Assembly (NCBI GenBank): GCA_002914845.1
Contig: JXTC01000018.1
Coordinates: 256,454-320,453, forward strand
DNA: 64,000 nt
Source: Trema orientale
Taxonomy: Eukaryota > Streptophyta > Magnoliopsida > Rosales > Cannabaceae
Reading direction: 5' to 3'
The translations under genes and the position numbers were made by a program. A model generated the notes under the pieces. That model saw only the letters and a program-made list of their open reading frames with translations. It had not been told where the DNA came from and made no database searches. This document shows, one piece after another, positions 11,786 to 23,805 of this stretch (positions are counted from its first letter, which is position 1; each line of letters opens with the position of its first letter).

Positions 11786-12119
11786 TAATCTTTGTTCATT
11801 TAAACTAAGTAGTTTTTGACGATCATGTTAGTTTGGCTTAGAAAACTAATGTATATACTTAGTTTATAGACTATATGGATATAATCATGATGAAGTTATT
11901 ATGTTAAAGTAGTTCTCCTATGTTGATTTACTCATCATCTACTTACTTTTATATCATGGACTATGAATATATTGTTAAGTTTGTAATTTTTATTTAATAT
12001 TAGTATATAAATTTATATTTATACTCCATTTTATTTGAAATATTTGGTGAATGTAATAGATTTGGATTATATTTATAAAATTCTAGGGGGTATAGACAAA
12101 TATATTAAAATATTCTCTA

Positions 12120-12473
12120 GAAATATGTACCACGGTGCTTATGGAGTGCCTTAAAAAATAACGTCCATTAGAATACCAAGGCACTCAGAGAGCACCTTGG
12201 AAAAGCTCAGAAAGCGCCTTGGTAGGTCTACCAAAGTGCTTTTTGAGTGTCTTGGTATCCAGGAGATATCAAGTTGCTTATAAGGCGCCGTGGAAGACCA
12301 GATACCACGGCGCCTGTCAGGCGCCGTGGTATCTGGTCTTCCACGGCGCCTTATAAGTGCCTTTGTAGCCGGGGCCTATTACGGCGCCCGATATCAAGGC
12401 GCTTTCGGGGGGTGCCGTAAAAAGTCTTTCAAGGCACTTAAAAAGCACATTGAAAGGCTTTTTTGTTGTAGTG
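12120..12473. repeat. CACTA right subterminal repeat region and terminus
   Basis: Repeated motifs such as ACCACGGCGCC, GGCGCCGTGG and degenerate AAGGCACT/AGTGCCTT copies fill this block, which ends in TTTTTTGTTGTAGTG. It mirrors the left subterminal region and includes a long perfect hairpin at 12277-12357. Confidence 0.85.
12277..12357. repeat. Perfect 39-bp-arm hairpin in the CACTA right end
   Basis: The arms 12277-12315 and 12319-12357 are exact reverse complements with a 3-base loop (GTC). Each arm itself starts and ends with copies of the GGCGCC-containing subterminal motif, so the stem has internal symmetry. Confidence 0.95.
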
Positions 12474-13620
12474 AGATATGGTATAAATCCTGGTCGTGGA
12501 CAAGATTGGAATTCGAACTACAACAAGAAGTATCATAATAACAATTTCGAAAGAAGAGAAAGTTCTACAAGAGAACATGGTAGAGGTCGACCGAACTCGA
12601 GGCATAAGAAGTTTCAAGTTGAATGTTACAATTGTCACAAGTTTGGCCATTATGTTAGAGACTGTAGAGCACCCAATAACGAAATTAAAGAGAAAGTCAA
12701 TTATGTTAAAGAGATGAGAGAAGAAAATGGCACGTGCTGCTAGCATATAACGATAACAACGAAGGTCAAGATGACATATGGTATCTTGACACCGGTACTA
12801 GTAATCATATGTGTGGTGTCGATCTGTATTCGCGTAGCTTGATGAATCAATAAGTGGAAATGTTTCTTTCAGTGATGATTCAAAAGCAGCAATAAAAGCA
12901 AGAGATAAAATTTTTATCCACTTGAAAAATGTGGAACATTAATTCATTTCAAATGTTTATTATGTACTCACCATAAAAATAAACATTTTGAGTTTGAGAC
13001 AAATCTTAGAGAAATGCTATGATATTCGCTTAAAAAATTACGATCTTTCTATAAAAAATAACAACATGAACTTGATAGGCAATGTGCCTATGTCAAGAAA
13101 TAGATTCTTTTTTTTTTGAATACTCAAAATGATGTGACAAAATATCTCAAAGTAAGTTACAAAGATTTATCATGGCTATGGCATTTAAGATTTGGGTATC
13201 TCAACTTTGGAGGACTAAAGCTATTATCCAAGAAAAAGATGGTGAAAAGCTTGCCAAACTTCAGTCATCCTGATCAACTTTGTGAAGTATGCTTACTCGG
13301 GAAGCAATTCAGGAAAAGCTTTCCAAAGGAGTCAAATTCGAGAGCTCAAAAGCCACTCGAGCTCGTGCATATGAATGTATGCGGTTCCATCAAACCAAGT
13401 TCTTTTAGTAAAAGTAATTACTTCCTGCTCTTCATTGACGATTTCTAAAGGAAGACTTGGGTTTATTTCTTGAAGTAAAAATCAGAAGTCTTTAAAGCTT
13501 TCAAAAAGCTCAAGGCTACGGTGGAGAAAGAAAGCGGTCATTAGATCAAAATCCTAAGATCTGACAGAGAAGGAGAATTCACTTCTAAAGAGCTCTAAGA
13601 ATTCTATGAAGTAAATGAAA
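12474..13620 (+). pseudogene. Copia-1 gag end, protease and integrase start
   Basis: Downstream of the CACTA element the copia reading resumes. A CCHC zinc knuckle (CYNCHKFGHYVRDC) lies at 12624-12665, an aspartic protease motif [10 protein letters not shown] at 12788-12817, and a GAG-pre-integrase/integrase region at about 13116-13620 with WLWHLRFGYLN, CEVCLLGKQ and LFIDDF. It stops at the solo LTR inserted at 13626. Broken by several changes. Confidence 0.85.
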
Positions 13621-13625
13621 TTCGA

Positions 13626-15320
13626 TGCTGGAATTGCCTAACACTTATGGCAAAAACATACATCCATGCAAACTATGGACAACACATGATCATATAATGA
13701 ACGCAGCAGAAAAATAGCGGATTTAGGTTTTAAAATTTTTTACATGAAAACAGATTTCATAACCATATTACATGCATATATCATATACAGGATCATGTAT
13801 AACATAAATCAAATCTAGATGCATAAACCTTATAGATGGGATTAGGGTTTACCTCTTATAGCGGCTCCTTCTTGATCTCTTTGTTGACGGTGATCAAACC
13901 TCTAATCCTAGATCTTCTTGTCTATGCTCTTGCTCTTAGTTGATTAAGTGAGTGGGCATCAAGTTGAATCCTTCATTGGAGAATGATAAAGAACATCTTT
14001 TTGATCTTTTGGAACACCAGGACGTGAGATGAGAGTGTGAGAGTTGCAGGAAACTTTTTCTCTCTTCTCTAGCCTTAGGTTGGCCGAATTTTCTCTCTCT
14101 CTCTCTCTCTATGCCTTAGGCGTGTAGCTCTCTTAGAGTTACTATGCAGTTTTTTCTCTCATATATCTTATATATATGGGACCCAAAACTATTAACCCTA
14201 GTCCAACTAGGATTGGGCTTGTTCTCCAATTTGGACTTTAGGTGTATTTTTATAAATATGTCCAACTCATGTAACTTATTTATAAAAATACCAACTTCTG
14301 TGTAGAATCATTATTTTACACAGTTTCATGAAACTGTATTTATATAAATATTATTAGTAAAGGGGACACTCCACTAAAGGCCCAATACTGTACTCTTAGA
14401 TTAGATGTCATGCCTTTTATAGAGATTCAATCAACTAATCTTGATTAACCGATCCATCTAGCGTATTCTATACCACACATAGAATCCTTATACAATGTCG
14501 TAGTTGGATAGGTGAAATTACCGTAATACCCCTCCAACACCTATTTACCATTAAGTTACCATCTTTCTATCAAGGAATAATGTTGTCGATAATTTTGTTC
14601 TCAATGGTCATTTAGACAAAATTATCAACCAATTCACAAAGTGAATACTAAGATCTTAAATTTAATTATTCTATGAATCTTGAAAGAACCTAAAGTGGCA
14701 TTAATGTATAGTGTCCTTAACTATTTAGTGTTCCCATCAATTCATAAACCATAACCTCCAATATACCAGAGTTCACCTCTAATTTCATCGAGGTTAGTCT
14801 TTTAACAAATCAAGAGGCTACAACCCATGAAAGCGAGTCCAATCAAATATCAAGGATTAATATCTATATGCTAAGAGCTAGTTTGTGGTAATGTAAGAAT
14901 TGAATTACGGCACTCCAATTCCTTATATTATCTTGGTCCAGTTCAATACACATAACTTGTTTATGTTGTATTAGTGTTTCTATCAGAAGTCACATACTTC
15001 AATGATTTGAGACACATCATTCCCGTTGAGATAGACAAACACTACAACCTATAGTAAATAAAGTATGCTATCTTTCTTTATTTATAGATTGTGAACTAAT
15101 TCATTTAAACTTAGATAAAGAAATAAGTCTCCCCATAATTAACACTTAATCATGTTTGTTTCTTTATACATAAATAAAGTCATGGAATCTTTTTCAAATA
15201 AATAAACTATTTAACTCAGATAGTTTAATCTATCAAATACCATAATTGCATATAAGAGAAAGGTGTTTATACTCAAAGGGTATAATTGGAAATCTACTTT
15301 TTAGGGCAAATATCCCAACG
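13626..15320 (-). mobile_element. Solo LTR (about 1.7 kb) nested in the Copia-1 integrase
   Basis: A 1695-bp block without retroviral-type genes is flanked by a perfect 5-bp duplication TTCGA (13621-13625 and 15321-15325). Its left end is TGCTGGAATTG. Read on the minus strand it starts with GTTGGGATATTTGCCC and has a TATA-like CATATATATAAG near 14160-14180, so the LTR points to the minus strand. Integrase homology of Copia-1 continues directly on both sides. The structure is the usual product of recombination between two LTRs. Confidence 0.85.
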
Positions 15321-15325
15321 TTCGA

Positions 15326-17460
15326 CGACCCTTAAATATTTCGAGATCCCCTCAGTAGAATAGTGTGGTAGAAAGGAAGAACCGGACTATCCTCAATATG
15401 ACTCGAAGCATGCTGAAAAGCAAAAGATTACTCAAAGAGTTCTGGGCAAAAGTTGTCATATGTGCAGTTTACTTGTTTAATCGATCTCCAACAAGAAGAA
15501 GTATATGGGAAAAGACACAACAAAAAGCATGGAGTGGATAAAAGCATAAAATCTCTCATCTTAGAGTCTTTGGTAGCATAGCCTATGTACATGTGCCTGA
15601 CGAACATATAACCAAGCTTGATGATATAAACGAGAAATTTATTTTCATTGGCCACGACACTAACTCCAAAGGCTATAAGCTATACAATTCCAATAATGGA
15701 AAAGTAATCATCTACCGAGCTGTAATATTTGATGAAGAAGGTGAATGGGACTTTTGTTCTCAAACAAATAATTTCAATTTCTTTCCACAAACTGAAGATG
15801 AAGAAATACTAGCAGAGCAAGCAAGAGAAGTCCATCAAGAGGCTATTACTAACCTACTTCGCCAATATCATCTAGTCATGAAGATTCATCGCTATCTTTC
15901 TTAACTGAGGGGCATGAAGAACCTATAAGAAGTCTTAAAGATCTGTATGAGGTGATTGATAGACTCAAAAATCTCACTCTGTTTTACCTCTTTGCGGACT
16001 GTGAGCTAATGAACTTCTAAGAAGCTGTGCAAGAAGAGAAATAGAGAAAAGCAATGGATGAAGAAGTCAAGACCATAGAGAAGAATGACACTTGGGAATT
16101 ATCCACTCTTCCTAAAGGTCGTAAAGCTATCGGTGTAAAATAGGTATACAAGGTGAAGAAGAATGCAAATGGAGAGGTAGAAAGATATAAAACAAGGCTT
16201 GTAGCAAGAGGTTATAGTCAAAGAACTGTAATTGATTACGACGAGATATTCGCTCTTGTTGGACGGTTGGAAACTATAATGCTAACTATTTCTCTTGCTG
16301 CTCTAAACAAATAGAAAATCTATCAGATGGATGTGAAGTCTGCATTTCAAAATGGAGTTCATGAAGAAGAAGTTTACATCGAACAACTATTTGGTTACAG
16401 GGTGAGAGTGCATGAAGACAAGGTGTTGAAGCTGAAGAGGGCTCTCCACAGGCTAAAGCTAGCACCACAAGTGTGGAATAGCTGAATTGACAAATATTTC
16501 CAAGTGAATGGTTTCACTAAGTGTCCTTATGAATATGTTCTCTATGTTAAAACCAAAGATAGAGACATTCTAGTTGTCCGCTTATATTTAGATGATCTGA
16601 TATTCACTGGAAGTAATCCAAGGATGTTCAACAAGTTCAAGAGAGTGATGACACAAGAGTTTGAAATGACAGACATTAGACTTATGGTGTACTACAATGG
16701 CATAGAAGTCAAGCAAAAGGAAGAAAGTATTTTCACCTCCCAAGAAAGCTATACAAAGGAAATTCTGAAGAAGTTTAACATAAATGATTGTAAGCCGATA
16801 AGTACACCAATGGAGTGCGGAATAAAATTATTCAAAGATGATGAAATAGAAAAGGTGGATCCAACACTCTTTAAGAGCCTTGTTAGATGCCTGCAGTATT
16901 TGATATGTACAAGGCCTGACATTCTTTATGCAACTAGACTAGTGAGTTGTTATATAGAAACTCCAATAGCCACTCACTTCAAGGCTGCAAAGATAATTCT
17001 CTATTACCTAAAAGGTACAATCAATCTTGGTTCATTCTATTTAGTTTCCAATAATTATAAACTCGTTAAATACAATGATAGTAATTGGGTTGGAGATACC
17101 GATGATCGAAAAAACACAACTAATTTTGTATTTTTCATGAGAGAAATTGTATTCACGTGGGTATTTAAGAAACAACTAATTGTCATCCTCTTAATATGTG
17201 AAGCTGAGTACGTAGTTGCTACATCGTGTTATAGTCATGTAAGAAAGTTGTTGAAAGAGTTAAATATAAGAGAATGTATAACATAAGAGAATGTTACTAA
17301 AGCAAGCATATCGACACCCGCTATCATTACATAAGAGAATATGTTGCAAGTAAAAAAGTACATTTGGAGTATATCAAATCACATGATTAAATTGCTGACA
17401 TCTTCACCAAACAACTTAAGTTTGAAGACTTCGCAATGTTAAGAAATTTGCTTGGTATTA
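15326..17460 (+). pseudogene. Copia-1 integrase end, reverse transcriptase and RNase H
   Basis: Integrase C-terminal signatures are visible around 15590-15730 (FIGHDTNSKGYKLYN). Reverse transcriptase covers about 16040-16800, including RLYLDDLIFTGS with the YxDD active-site pattern near 16590. RNase H follows at about 16880-17300 (SLVRCLQYLICTRPDILYAT, SNWVGDTDDRKNTT). Order and motifs fix the Ty1/copia assignment. Broken by several changes. Confidence 0.88.
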
Positions 17461-17481
17461 TAAAATAAATTTAAAGGAGAG

Positions 17482-17885
17482 TGTTGGATCATAACTTGCT
17501 TTGATCCAAGCCCAATAACAAAGCCCAAGTGCAGAAAAGAGAAGTCCAATTGAAGACCCAATTCTTAGAAACTTCTGATACTAGTTGAAATGCATTATAT
17601 GAATATATTTTAGTTAGCTACTTGTGTGATTAAAAATCAAAGAGTGTTAGATACTATATTAGTGTGAATTATTTATTTTGTGGTATATATTAATTTAGAA
17701 TAAGTATAAATAGCCCCCTCACCTTAAGTTGAAAGTATCAAGTAAGAGGCAAAGTTTTTAAGAATAAAGTGAAGAGAGAAAGAAGCATAGCTTCTAGTGA
17801 GTGAGTGAGCCTGAAAAGTAAAATTGAGAGTTTTTCTCATGTAATAATATTTGAGTGATTAATAAAGTTTATTTTATTTTCAACA
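17482..17885 (+). repeat. Copia-1 3' LTR
   Basis: Same length (404 bp) as the left LTR, preceded by the purine tract AAAGGAGA (17473-17480) and followed by AAATG, near-match of the left flank GAATG. It differs from the left copy at many scattered positions. Confidence 0.93.
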
Positions 17886-17890
17886 AAATG

Positions 17891-20660
17891 TCCTCTGGTA
17901 AGAAAATGGTTATTTTCTACTATTAAAGTTTATGGTTTGCATGCCATCCGATTAAAATTTAGTTGTCATTTTTCAGAATGTACATGCAATTTGAGTCCGA
18001 TGACATATAAACATCACCATTGAACCTTATCGTGAACAAGAACTAATTTGGATGCTCAGGATTTTCTCGATTTATATTCCAAGACAGGTTTCACGCTGTC
18101 ACAAAATTGGACAAGTTACATACCTCTAGTAGCTAATTTAGGCGCGATAGTGATCTCTGTTTTGCTATTTGAGACTTCGATGGAAATGTAAATATCCAGA
18201 GTAAGTGAAAGGAATTCCCAAACACCTGTAAGTGTCTTCCCGCAATCCGTTTAAGATATCGAGTATGCTCACAGCCTTACTTTGATGTACCGAGTTCATT
18301 TTTGGAGTCAATTCCATAGTATGAGCAATGCCTCAAAATGTCATTTCTAAGTTCATCCTTAAGCTGGTCCATTCTAATTTCAAAATTGGGGACTTATGGA
18401 GTGGCCAATAGCTAGCTCGTGAAGTAGGGATTCACTTACCTTGTTTTACTCAAGTTTAATCTAAATTGAGTACTATAGTAGAACTATGATACAATTTGAT
18501 CTTCATAAAACCATGATGATTTAATTGGTAAATTTGAATATCATTGGACATTGTACATTATTCTAGGATTTTTATTTAACTTTAAATGCAGGTTTTAAAC
18601 TTGAAATTCTTGGGAAAAAGCCATTATACTACCCAGATTTCATTAAATCCTAAAGTAATCCATAATGGGTAATAACGCTTGACCTTGATCAAACTGGCAA
18701 CGCACGGTTATATTGTATGATTTGCCGAATTCCCATATATACGACACTCGATTCCTTTTGTAGCTTAAAGAACTAATAATAGCATGATTGCTCAACAGTT
18801 TATATTTATGACATCTGTGCACATCATCATGAGTATTAATGTGTTATCAACTTATTATGATTATTAATCTTTATTCTCTAAGAAATTTTGTAATAAAGTG
18901 CTCAAGATATGGTACAAATTTGATGTGTTTTAGGTTAATTAGTTTAACGCAAGGCTCTAATTTTGAATTATGTTAATTGCTATTAGTACATTGTATGTAT
19001 GAGTGAAGCTGGTCATTGTAAAAAATAGTTCAACACTTATTTATTCATAAATTAAAGTTTTTTTTTTCCCTTTGTATCATACACGTAAGTATATTATATT
19101 TATAGATAAAACTTTATCTGTGGCATTGAGTTTATTATATTTTTATTAATGTGTTCGTTTAATTTAATGTTTAGAAGAAAAGGAAAAGAAGGCAGAACCG
19201 ACTTTGCTATGTCGGCAACCTGATCACTAGAAATACCCCCTCCACTAGTTTTATAATTCATTTTCTGTTCGTGCTAAAGACTACTACAGTTCCTTTTTTT
19301 ATAATCATTGTATTCCATTATCTTCTTTTTGGTTCTTGGACTTAGACGATAAACATGTACTTCCAAGTATAGAAAGGAATTTTTATATACTTTTAACAAT
19401 TTCTTTTTACGTATATCGACTGGTTCTTGACTTTCTTGATCTATATTGATTATTTAGCTTATTTGCATTTATAACTGATGAAATTTCTAGATGTACATAT
19501 GTGTATATATATGTTTATATTCAGGTGGTATCTATTTATATGTAAATATTGCTTTCGGCTAGACTTCTTAGAATTGATGCGTAAAATTATGAAGGTAGTC
19601 ATGAAGTGAAAAGTTTCAACTCTCTTGTTTATAATAAGGTTTGGGATGAGTTAGTTCTGCAATGGACTTACCAATATTTTTACCGATATCTTTATGTATG
19701 TCTTGTTATTGTATTTTTTTATTATTGTAATCATTAATGGTAACTTGACACAATAATACAATTGAGAAATCAATTTAGAAATTCATGTTATAGGTTTGGA
19801 AAAAAAAAAAACAAAAGATTTGTGCTAAGACTAGATTCTTCAATCTATACATGTATGGATGTGGTTTCAATGGTTACCATGTAATATTTATCCATTAGTA
19901 GTTATTGTTATTTTAGCCATTGGATGAAGTTCTAATTAATTGGGTAGTTGATCAACAAATTTGTGGTAGTTAATAGCTTTGAAATTATAATTCTTATTAA
20001 ATACGTTTTTGATAGACAATTTGTTGGTGACTTGCTATCATGATATTTTTAACTATATTAATCTATTTATTTAAATGAAATCATAATTTAAGATTCAGTC
20101 CCTGATTCTTAATTGGAAATTAAAAAGAAAAAGAAAAACAATTTATGTTCCCTAAGCGTATCAAATACATTAATTGTTGACAAAATACTATTAATAAAAT
20201 TGGGGTTTTTTGGTTGTTTTTAAAAAAAAATTAGTGAACTTTGCTGTCATCTAAATCTGATATATTTTTCCTAATTATCCTCTCTTTAAAGCAATTAGAT
20301 TTTTTTTTTTTCAGTATACGTACGTTTTTTGGCATTTAAAAAATTAGAAATATTACATATCTTCTAGTTATCGTTTTCAATTACGTAAATTAAGTTATTA
20401 AGCAAGTTATGTCTTGGTGCCTTTTTTTTCATTTATATATATATATATATTTTTTTTACAAATCATTTACAATTATTGGCTATTACATTTTTTTTTTTGG
20501 GGTTATTCATATCCCCTATAAGTCCACATGATGCGTGTTGTATTCTAGATGAATTCAACATCTAATCAAACAACCAATATAAATTGGTTACTTTTGTGCA
20601 AATACAAGCTTACAACACTGAATTTTTTTCCAAAATTCCACTCAATGCCCTTGAAAAAAC
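17891..20660. other. AT-rich intergenic DNA, no gene seen
   Basis: About 2.8 kb with poly-A/T tracts (for example about 19800, 20221, 20301) and a short TA run near 20438. I see no open frame of note, splice-structured gene, tRNA or clear repeat boundary. Confidence 0.55.
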
Positions 20661-21239
20661 AAGAGAGAAAATGTCACATCCCTTGAATGGAGCTCGGTAT
20701 CTTTAACATGCCTAGCGATTTAAATGCAAAAGTAAATGAAATTGGGGGATTTAAATCAAACAAAGTAGTTTAGGGACCAATATACCAAAAGACTCGAAGT
20801 TCAGGGACGGATGATACAAATATGCCTAACACTTTTAGTTTGAGCTTCCATTTGGAAAACACCAAATTAAATAATTAAAAGGCAAAAAGTGACATAATCG
20901 AACCACATACATTGAGTTTTATAAATTAACATGAATAATAAGCATTGAAAAAATAAACGACAATTTATAAAGAAAATTAAGGGAGAAAAAAACAACAAAT
21001 TAATAGTTAGGTAAAAATAGATGAGACCATTCTTAGTGCACGTTCATTAGGGAGGAAAATGTAAATTGATATGTTATAATAGTGATATTTTTACTTTAAA
21101 AAAAGTGATATTTTTGGAAAGGGGTGTAAATTAAAATTTTATTACAGAGATATTTTTGGAAAACTATAAAATTTTAGTTTGCGAAAAATTAAAAATAACC
21201 CTAATTTCACATAAATTTAAAAAGAAAAAAGATTGAATC
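20661..21239. repeat. Uncharacterised repeat-like stretch
   Basis: The block near 20740-20830 contains GTAGTTTAGGGACCAATATACC and TTCAGGGACGG (first cut to the phrase TTTAGGGACCAATATACC). It resembles the 'remaining ground state' arms of Mutator-like and foldback elements elsewhere in the window. No partner arm could be fixed, so this is only a possible element end. Confidence 0.25.
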
Positions 21240-22090
21240 GGGATTCTTTACATTATATATTTTGCAAGCGATCCTTAGCTTAGAGCACACACTATACATG
21301 ACAATTGAAAAATAAACTACATTTGTATTTTAGGTCAAATAGACAGTAATTTGTTTCTATGACTATTTAATCGAAATAAGAGAGAAATCCCTTAACACAC
21401 ATATTATATGTAACATTTGAACTGCATTCACAATTTAGGTTACATATGCACAATATTGTTTCTTTATGACTACTTCGATTAAAGCAGAGAGCAAGTCAAT
21501 ATATAAGGTAAATATGATTCGTGACAATGAGTTCATTCACATTTAATGTTACATATATAATTTTGTGTCTCTGTGATTAACTTCGATCAAAATCAAAGAG
21601 TAAGTCTCTTAGGAAACACATATATATATTTATATTAACAATTGAATAAATCATACTTTAGGTCACATGCACAACATGTGTATCTTTATAACTATTTCGA
21701 TCAAAATTGGACATCCAGTTAATAGGGCACATATTATACTTGAAAATTGAACCATATTCATGCTTTACATCAGATGTATTGTATTGTCTATATGACTATC
21801 TTGATTGAAATCGGAGAGCAAGCCTCTTAGGGCACACATTATTTGTAATAATTGAACCACATTCATGTTTCATATTTTTTTTAACATTATTTGTGATAAT
21901 TGAACCATATTCATGTTTCATATATATATATATATATATTTGGTAACAAATCACTCTTACTTTAGGTCATATACATATTATTGTGTCTTTATGACTACTT
22001 TGATTAAAAACGGAGAGCAAGTCCCTAATTTAGTGCACACATTGTATATGATAATTGAATGAACGATATTCGTACTTTATGTATGCCCAT
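21240..22090. repeat. Degenerate tandem array, about 8 units of roughly 105-120 bp
   Basis: A recurring series of phrases appears in the same order: GCACACATTATA, then TGATAATTGAA, a TTCATG/TTTAGGTCA phrase, ATGCACA, then TCTTTATGACTACTTCGAT and GAGAGCAAGTC. Copies start near 21275, 21390, 21510, 21620, 21725, 21825, 21960 and 22030. Units are diverged and differ in length. There is no coding potential. This is a small satellite-like array. Confidence 0.75.
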
Positions 22091-22531
22091 ATGCACATTT
22101 TTTAAATTTGTTTATCCTTAAAATTTCGCTATATTTTTCAAGGATTATTTTTAAACCTTTTGTTTAAACATTTGAGAATATTTTTTAGGGATTTTTTAAA
22201 AAAAATTGTTTTAAAATTTTGATTGTCTTTTGGAGAGGTTCACTATAAAAGATATGCATGTTCGGTATGTGATTTACAAACAAAATTTATGGGTCATAAA
22301 ATCTTAGCTGAAAATAAATATAGTATCCAAATATCGTTAGCTTTGAAAATTTATTTGTTATCTTTTCCGATGAATAGGTTATTTTTTCGATGGATTCATT
22401 TAAACTCCACGAATAAAATGAGAATGGAAAATGATTTGACTATTTATCTAACTTTTAGGCTTTTGTTTTTTTTTTTTAAATTATTTCTTCTTATGTGTTT
22501 TTTTTTTTTTTGTTTTTTATCAAATAGAACA
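22091..22531. other. AT-rich DNA between tandem array and Mutator-like element
   Basis: T-rich, with long homopolymer runs near 22455-22520. A 132-codon frame starting at 22223 is mostly Phe/Leu-rich low complexity, ends inside the next element, and is not accepted as a gene. Confidence 0.5.
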
Positions 22532-23805
22532 CAATTTTCAAAACTCAAATGGCACAATTGGTCCCTTGACTATGTAAAGTATTTCGATTTGGTCCTTGAA
22601 CTTTCAATTAGAGCAATTTAGTCCCTTGACTTAATGATTGCTGGCAGTCAAGTCCTTCACTGTTAATGCATAATAGAAAAGGTTAAAAAGTTCATAAAAA
22701 AATTTAAAGAAATAGGAGACAATGAAAAAAACTTCAAATTTAGATTAACATATGAGAAATAAAAATATATTTAGATTATAATAGAAGAAAATAAAAAACA
22801 ACTAAAAACATATTTAAATTATAATTTAGATCTAAACAAAAAATAAATTATGAATGATCTAACAAAATAAAAAGAATAAAAGATTAGGAAAAAAAAAACT
22901 AATACAATATTCATTCTTCACCTCTCTGACTTCTCTTTATCTCATCCTCTTCTCTAGATTCTGAATAAAAGTAAACAAATAAATAAAAATAAACAACTCA
23001 GAATCATTCTCTCTTCTCTCTAGATTTTGTTGAAAAACAAATGAACCATAATCGGAAAGGTATTGCATCCTCGGTCTCTACGTAGGTCAATTGTGTACGA
23101 ATTAACTTATAAAGAAAAAGAGCAAATGGATTTGAAGAAGTATGGAGCTTTGAACTAAATGCTCTGGAAGATGATTTATAGAAGCGTATATAATTTTTTT
23201 GTGTCTCTGTGGGGAAGTTTTCTGCAACTACAAATAAATATCTTTCTTAAGTTCTTCATCATGCACAAATAACTTTTTTAAATATATATATTGATGGGTT
23301 GTTTTTCTTCTATTTTCGAAAGAATTAGGACAATAGGAACTACATCTCTCAATTTTTATCTTCCCTCTCACATTCTCGAATGAAAATCCAGAAACCCATT
23401 TTTGCAACAAGACGATGACGAACAAGATGATGATGACCTGGTCTTGATGGTTCTATGGGTGTTTAGGGATACAAGAACACTAATTTTCCAGGATTTACCG
23501 AGACTGATTTTCTGAGTGTTTGTGTTGGATGAGGAGCGATTTTTTCTGCATTTTGTTCTTGTCACTTTTTCTTTTTCTTTTTAATTTTTCTCCTTCTCTC
23601 ATATAAATTTTTTTCTGGATTTATTTTATCAGTTTTTGTTTTTCTAAATGTTTTCCGTTTTACATAACGACAAAGGACCAAGGACTATAATGCTAGCAAT
23701 CACTAAGTTAAGAGACTTAATTGCCACAATTGAAAGTATAGGGACCAAATTGTAACACTTCACATAGTTAAGGGACCAATTGTGCCATTAACCCAATTTT
23801 CAAAA
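22532..23805. mobile_element. Mutator-like non-autonomous element with 12-bp target duplication
   Basis: The element body 22544-23793 (1250 bp) is flanked by identical CAATTTTCAAAA at 22532-22543 and 23794-23805. Its ends are inverted copies: AATGGCACAATTGGTCCCTT near the left end, and the same read on the minus strand at the right, continuing for about 120-150 bp with phrases like TTTGGTCCTTGAAC. Target duplications of about 9-12 bp and long terminal inverted repeats fit the Mutator superfamily. The interior (about 22680-23640) is AT-rich with no transposase. I found no convincing captured host gene, although a CT-rich 22910-23030 stretch and a short basic Ser-rich frame on the minus strand (23368-23565) are there. 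Confidence 0.8.

Larger units (their letters stand above)
7243..12473 (+). mobile_element. CACTA (En/Spm-type) DNA transposon, 5231 bp, nested in Copia-1 gag
   Basis: The termini read CACTACTAAAAA and, on the other strand, CACTACAACAAAAAAGCC. A perfect 3-bp duplication, AGA, flanks the element (7240-7242 and 12474-12476), which is the CACTA superfamily signature. About 200-350 bp at each end are packed with GC-rich GGCGCC/CCACGGCGCC motifs in both orientations, the subterminal repeats used for transposase binding in the family. Inside lie a truncated TNP2-type transposase relic and a second gene relic with DUF8039 and Ulp1-like regions, both on the plus strand. The catalytic centre of the transposase is missing, so the element is non-autonomous. 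Confidence 0.95.
5805..17885 (+). mobile_element. Copia-1: old Ty1/copia element (Tnt1/Tork-type) with two nested insertions
   Basis: Two 404-bp direct repeats starting TGTTGG and ending ACA bound the element. Flanking pentamers GAATG and AAATG agree at four of five positions, as expected for an aged target duplication. A tRNA-Met-type primer site follows the left LTR and a purine tract precedes the right one. The internal order gag, zinc knuckle, protease, integrase, reverse transcriptase, RNase H is that of Ty1/copia. A CACTA transposon (7243-12473) and a solo LTR (13626-15320) inserted later; without them the element is about 5.2 kb. By eye the LTRs differ at roughly a tenth of positions, so the insertion is old. 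It is broken by many changes. Confidence 0.93.

Noticed and set aside
12290-12538. Open frame with Arg/Gly-rich product at the CACTA right end
   Set aside because: It is produced by the GC-rich subterminal repeats and the hairpin and crosses the transposon/copia junction, so it is not a gene.
21240-22090. CRISPR-like array, because repeats are spaced regularly
   Set aside because: Units are contiguous, diverged and about 110 bp, and the genome is a plant; this is a tandem repeat.
22223-22621. 132-codon frame
   Set aside because: Phe/Leu-rich low complexity from T runs, and it crosses the boundary of the Mutator-like element.
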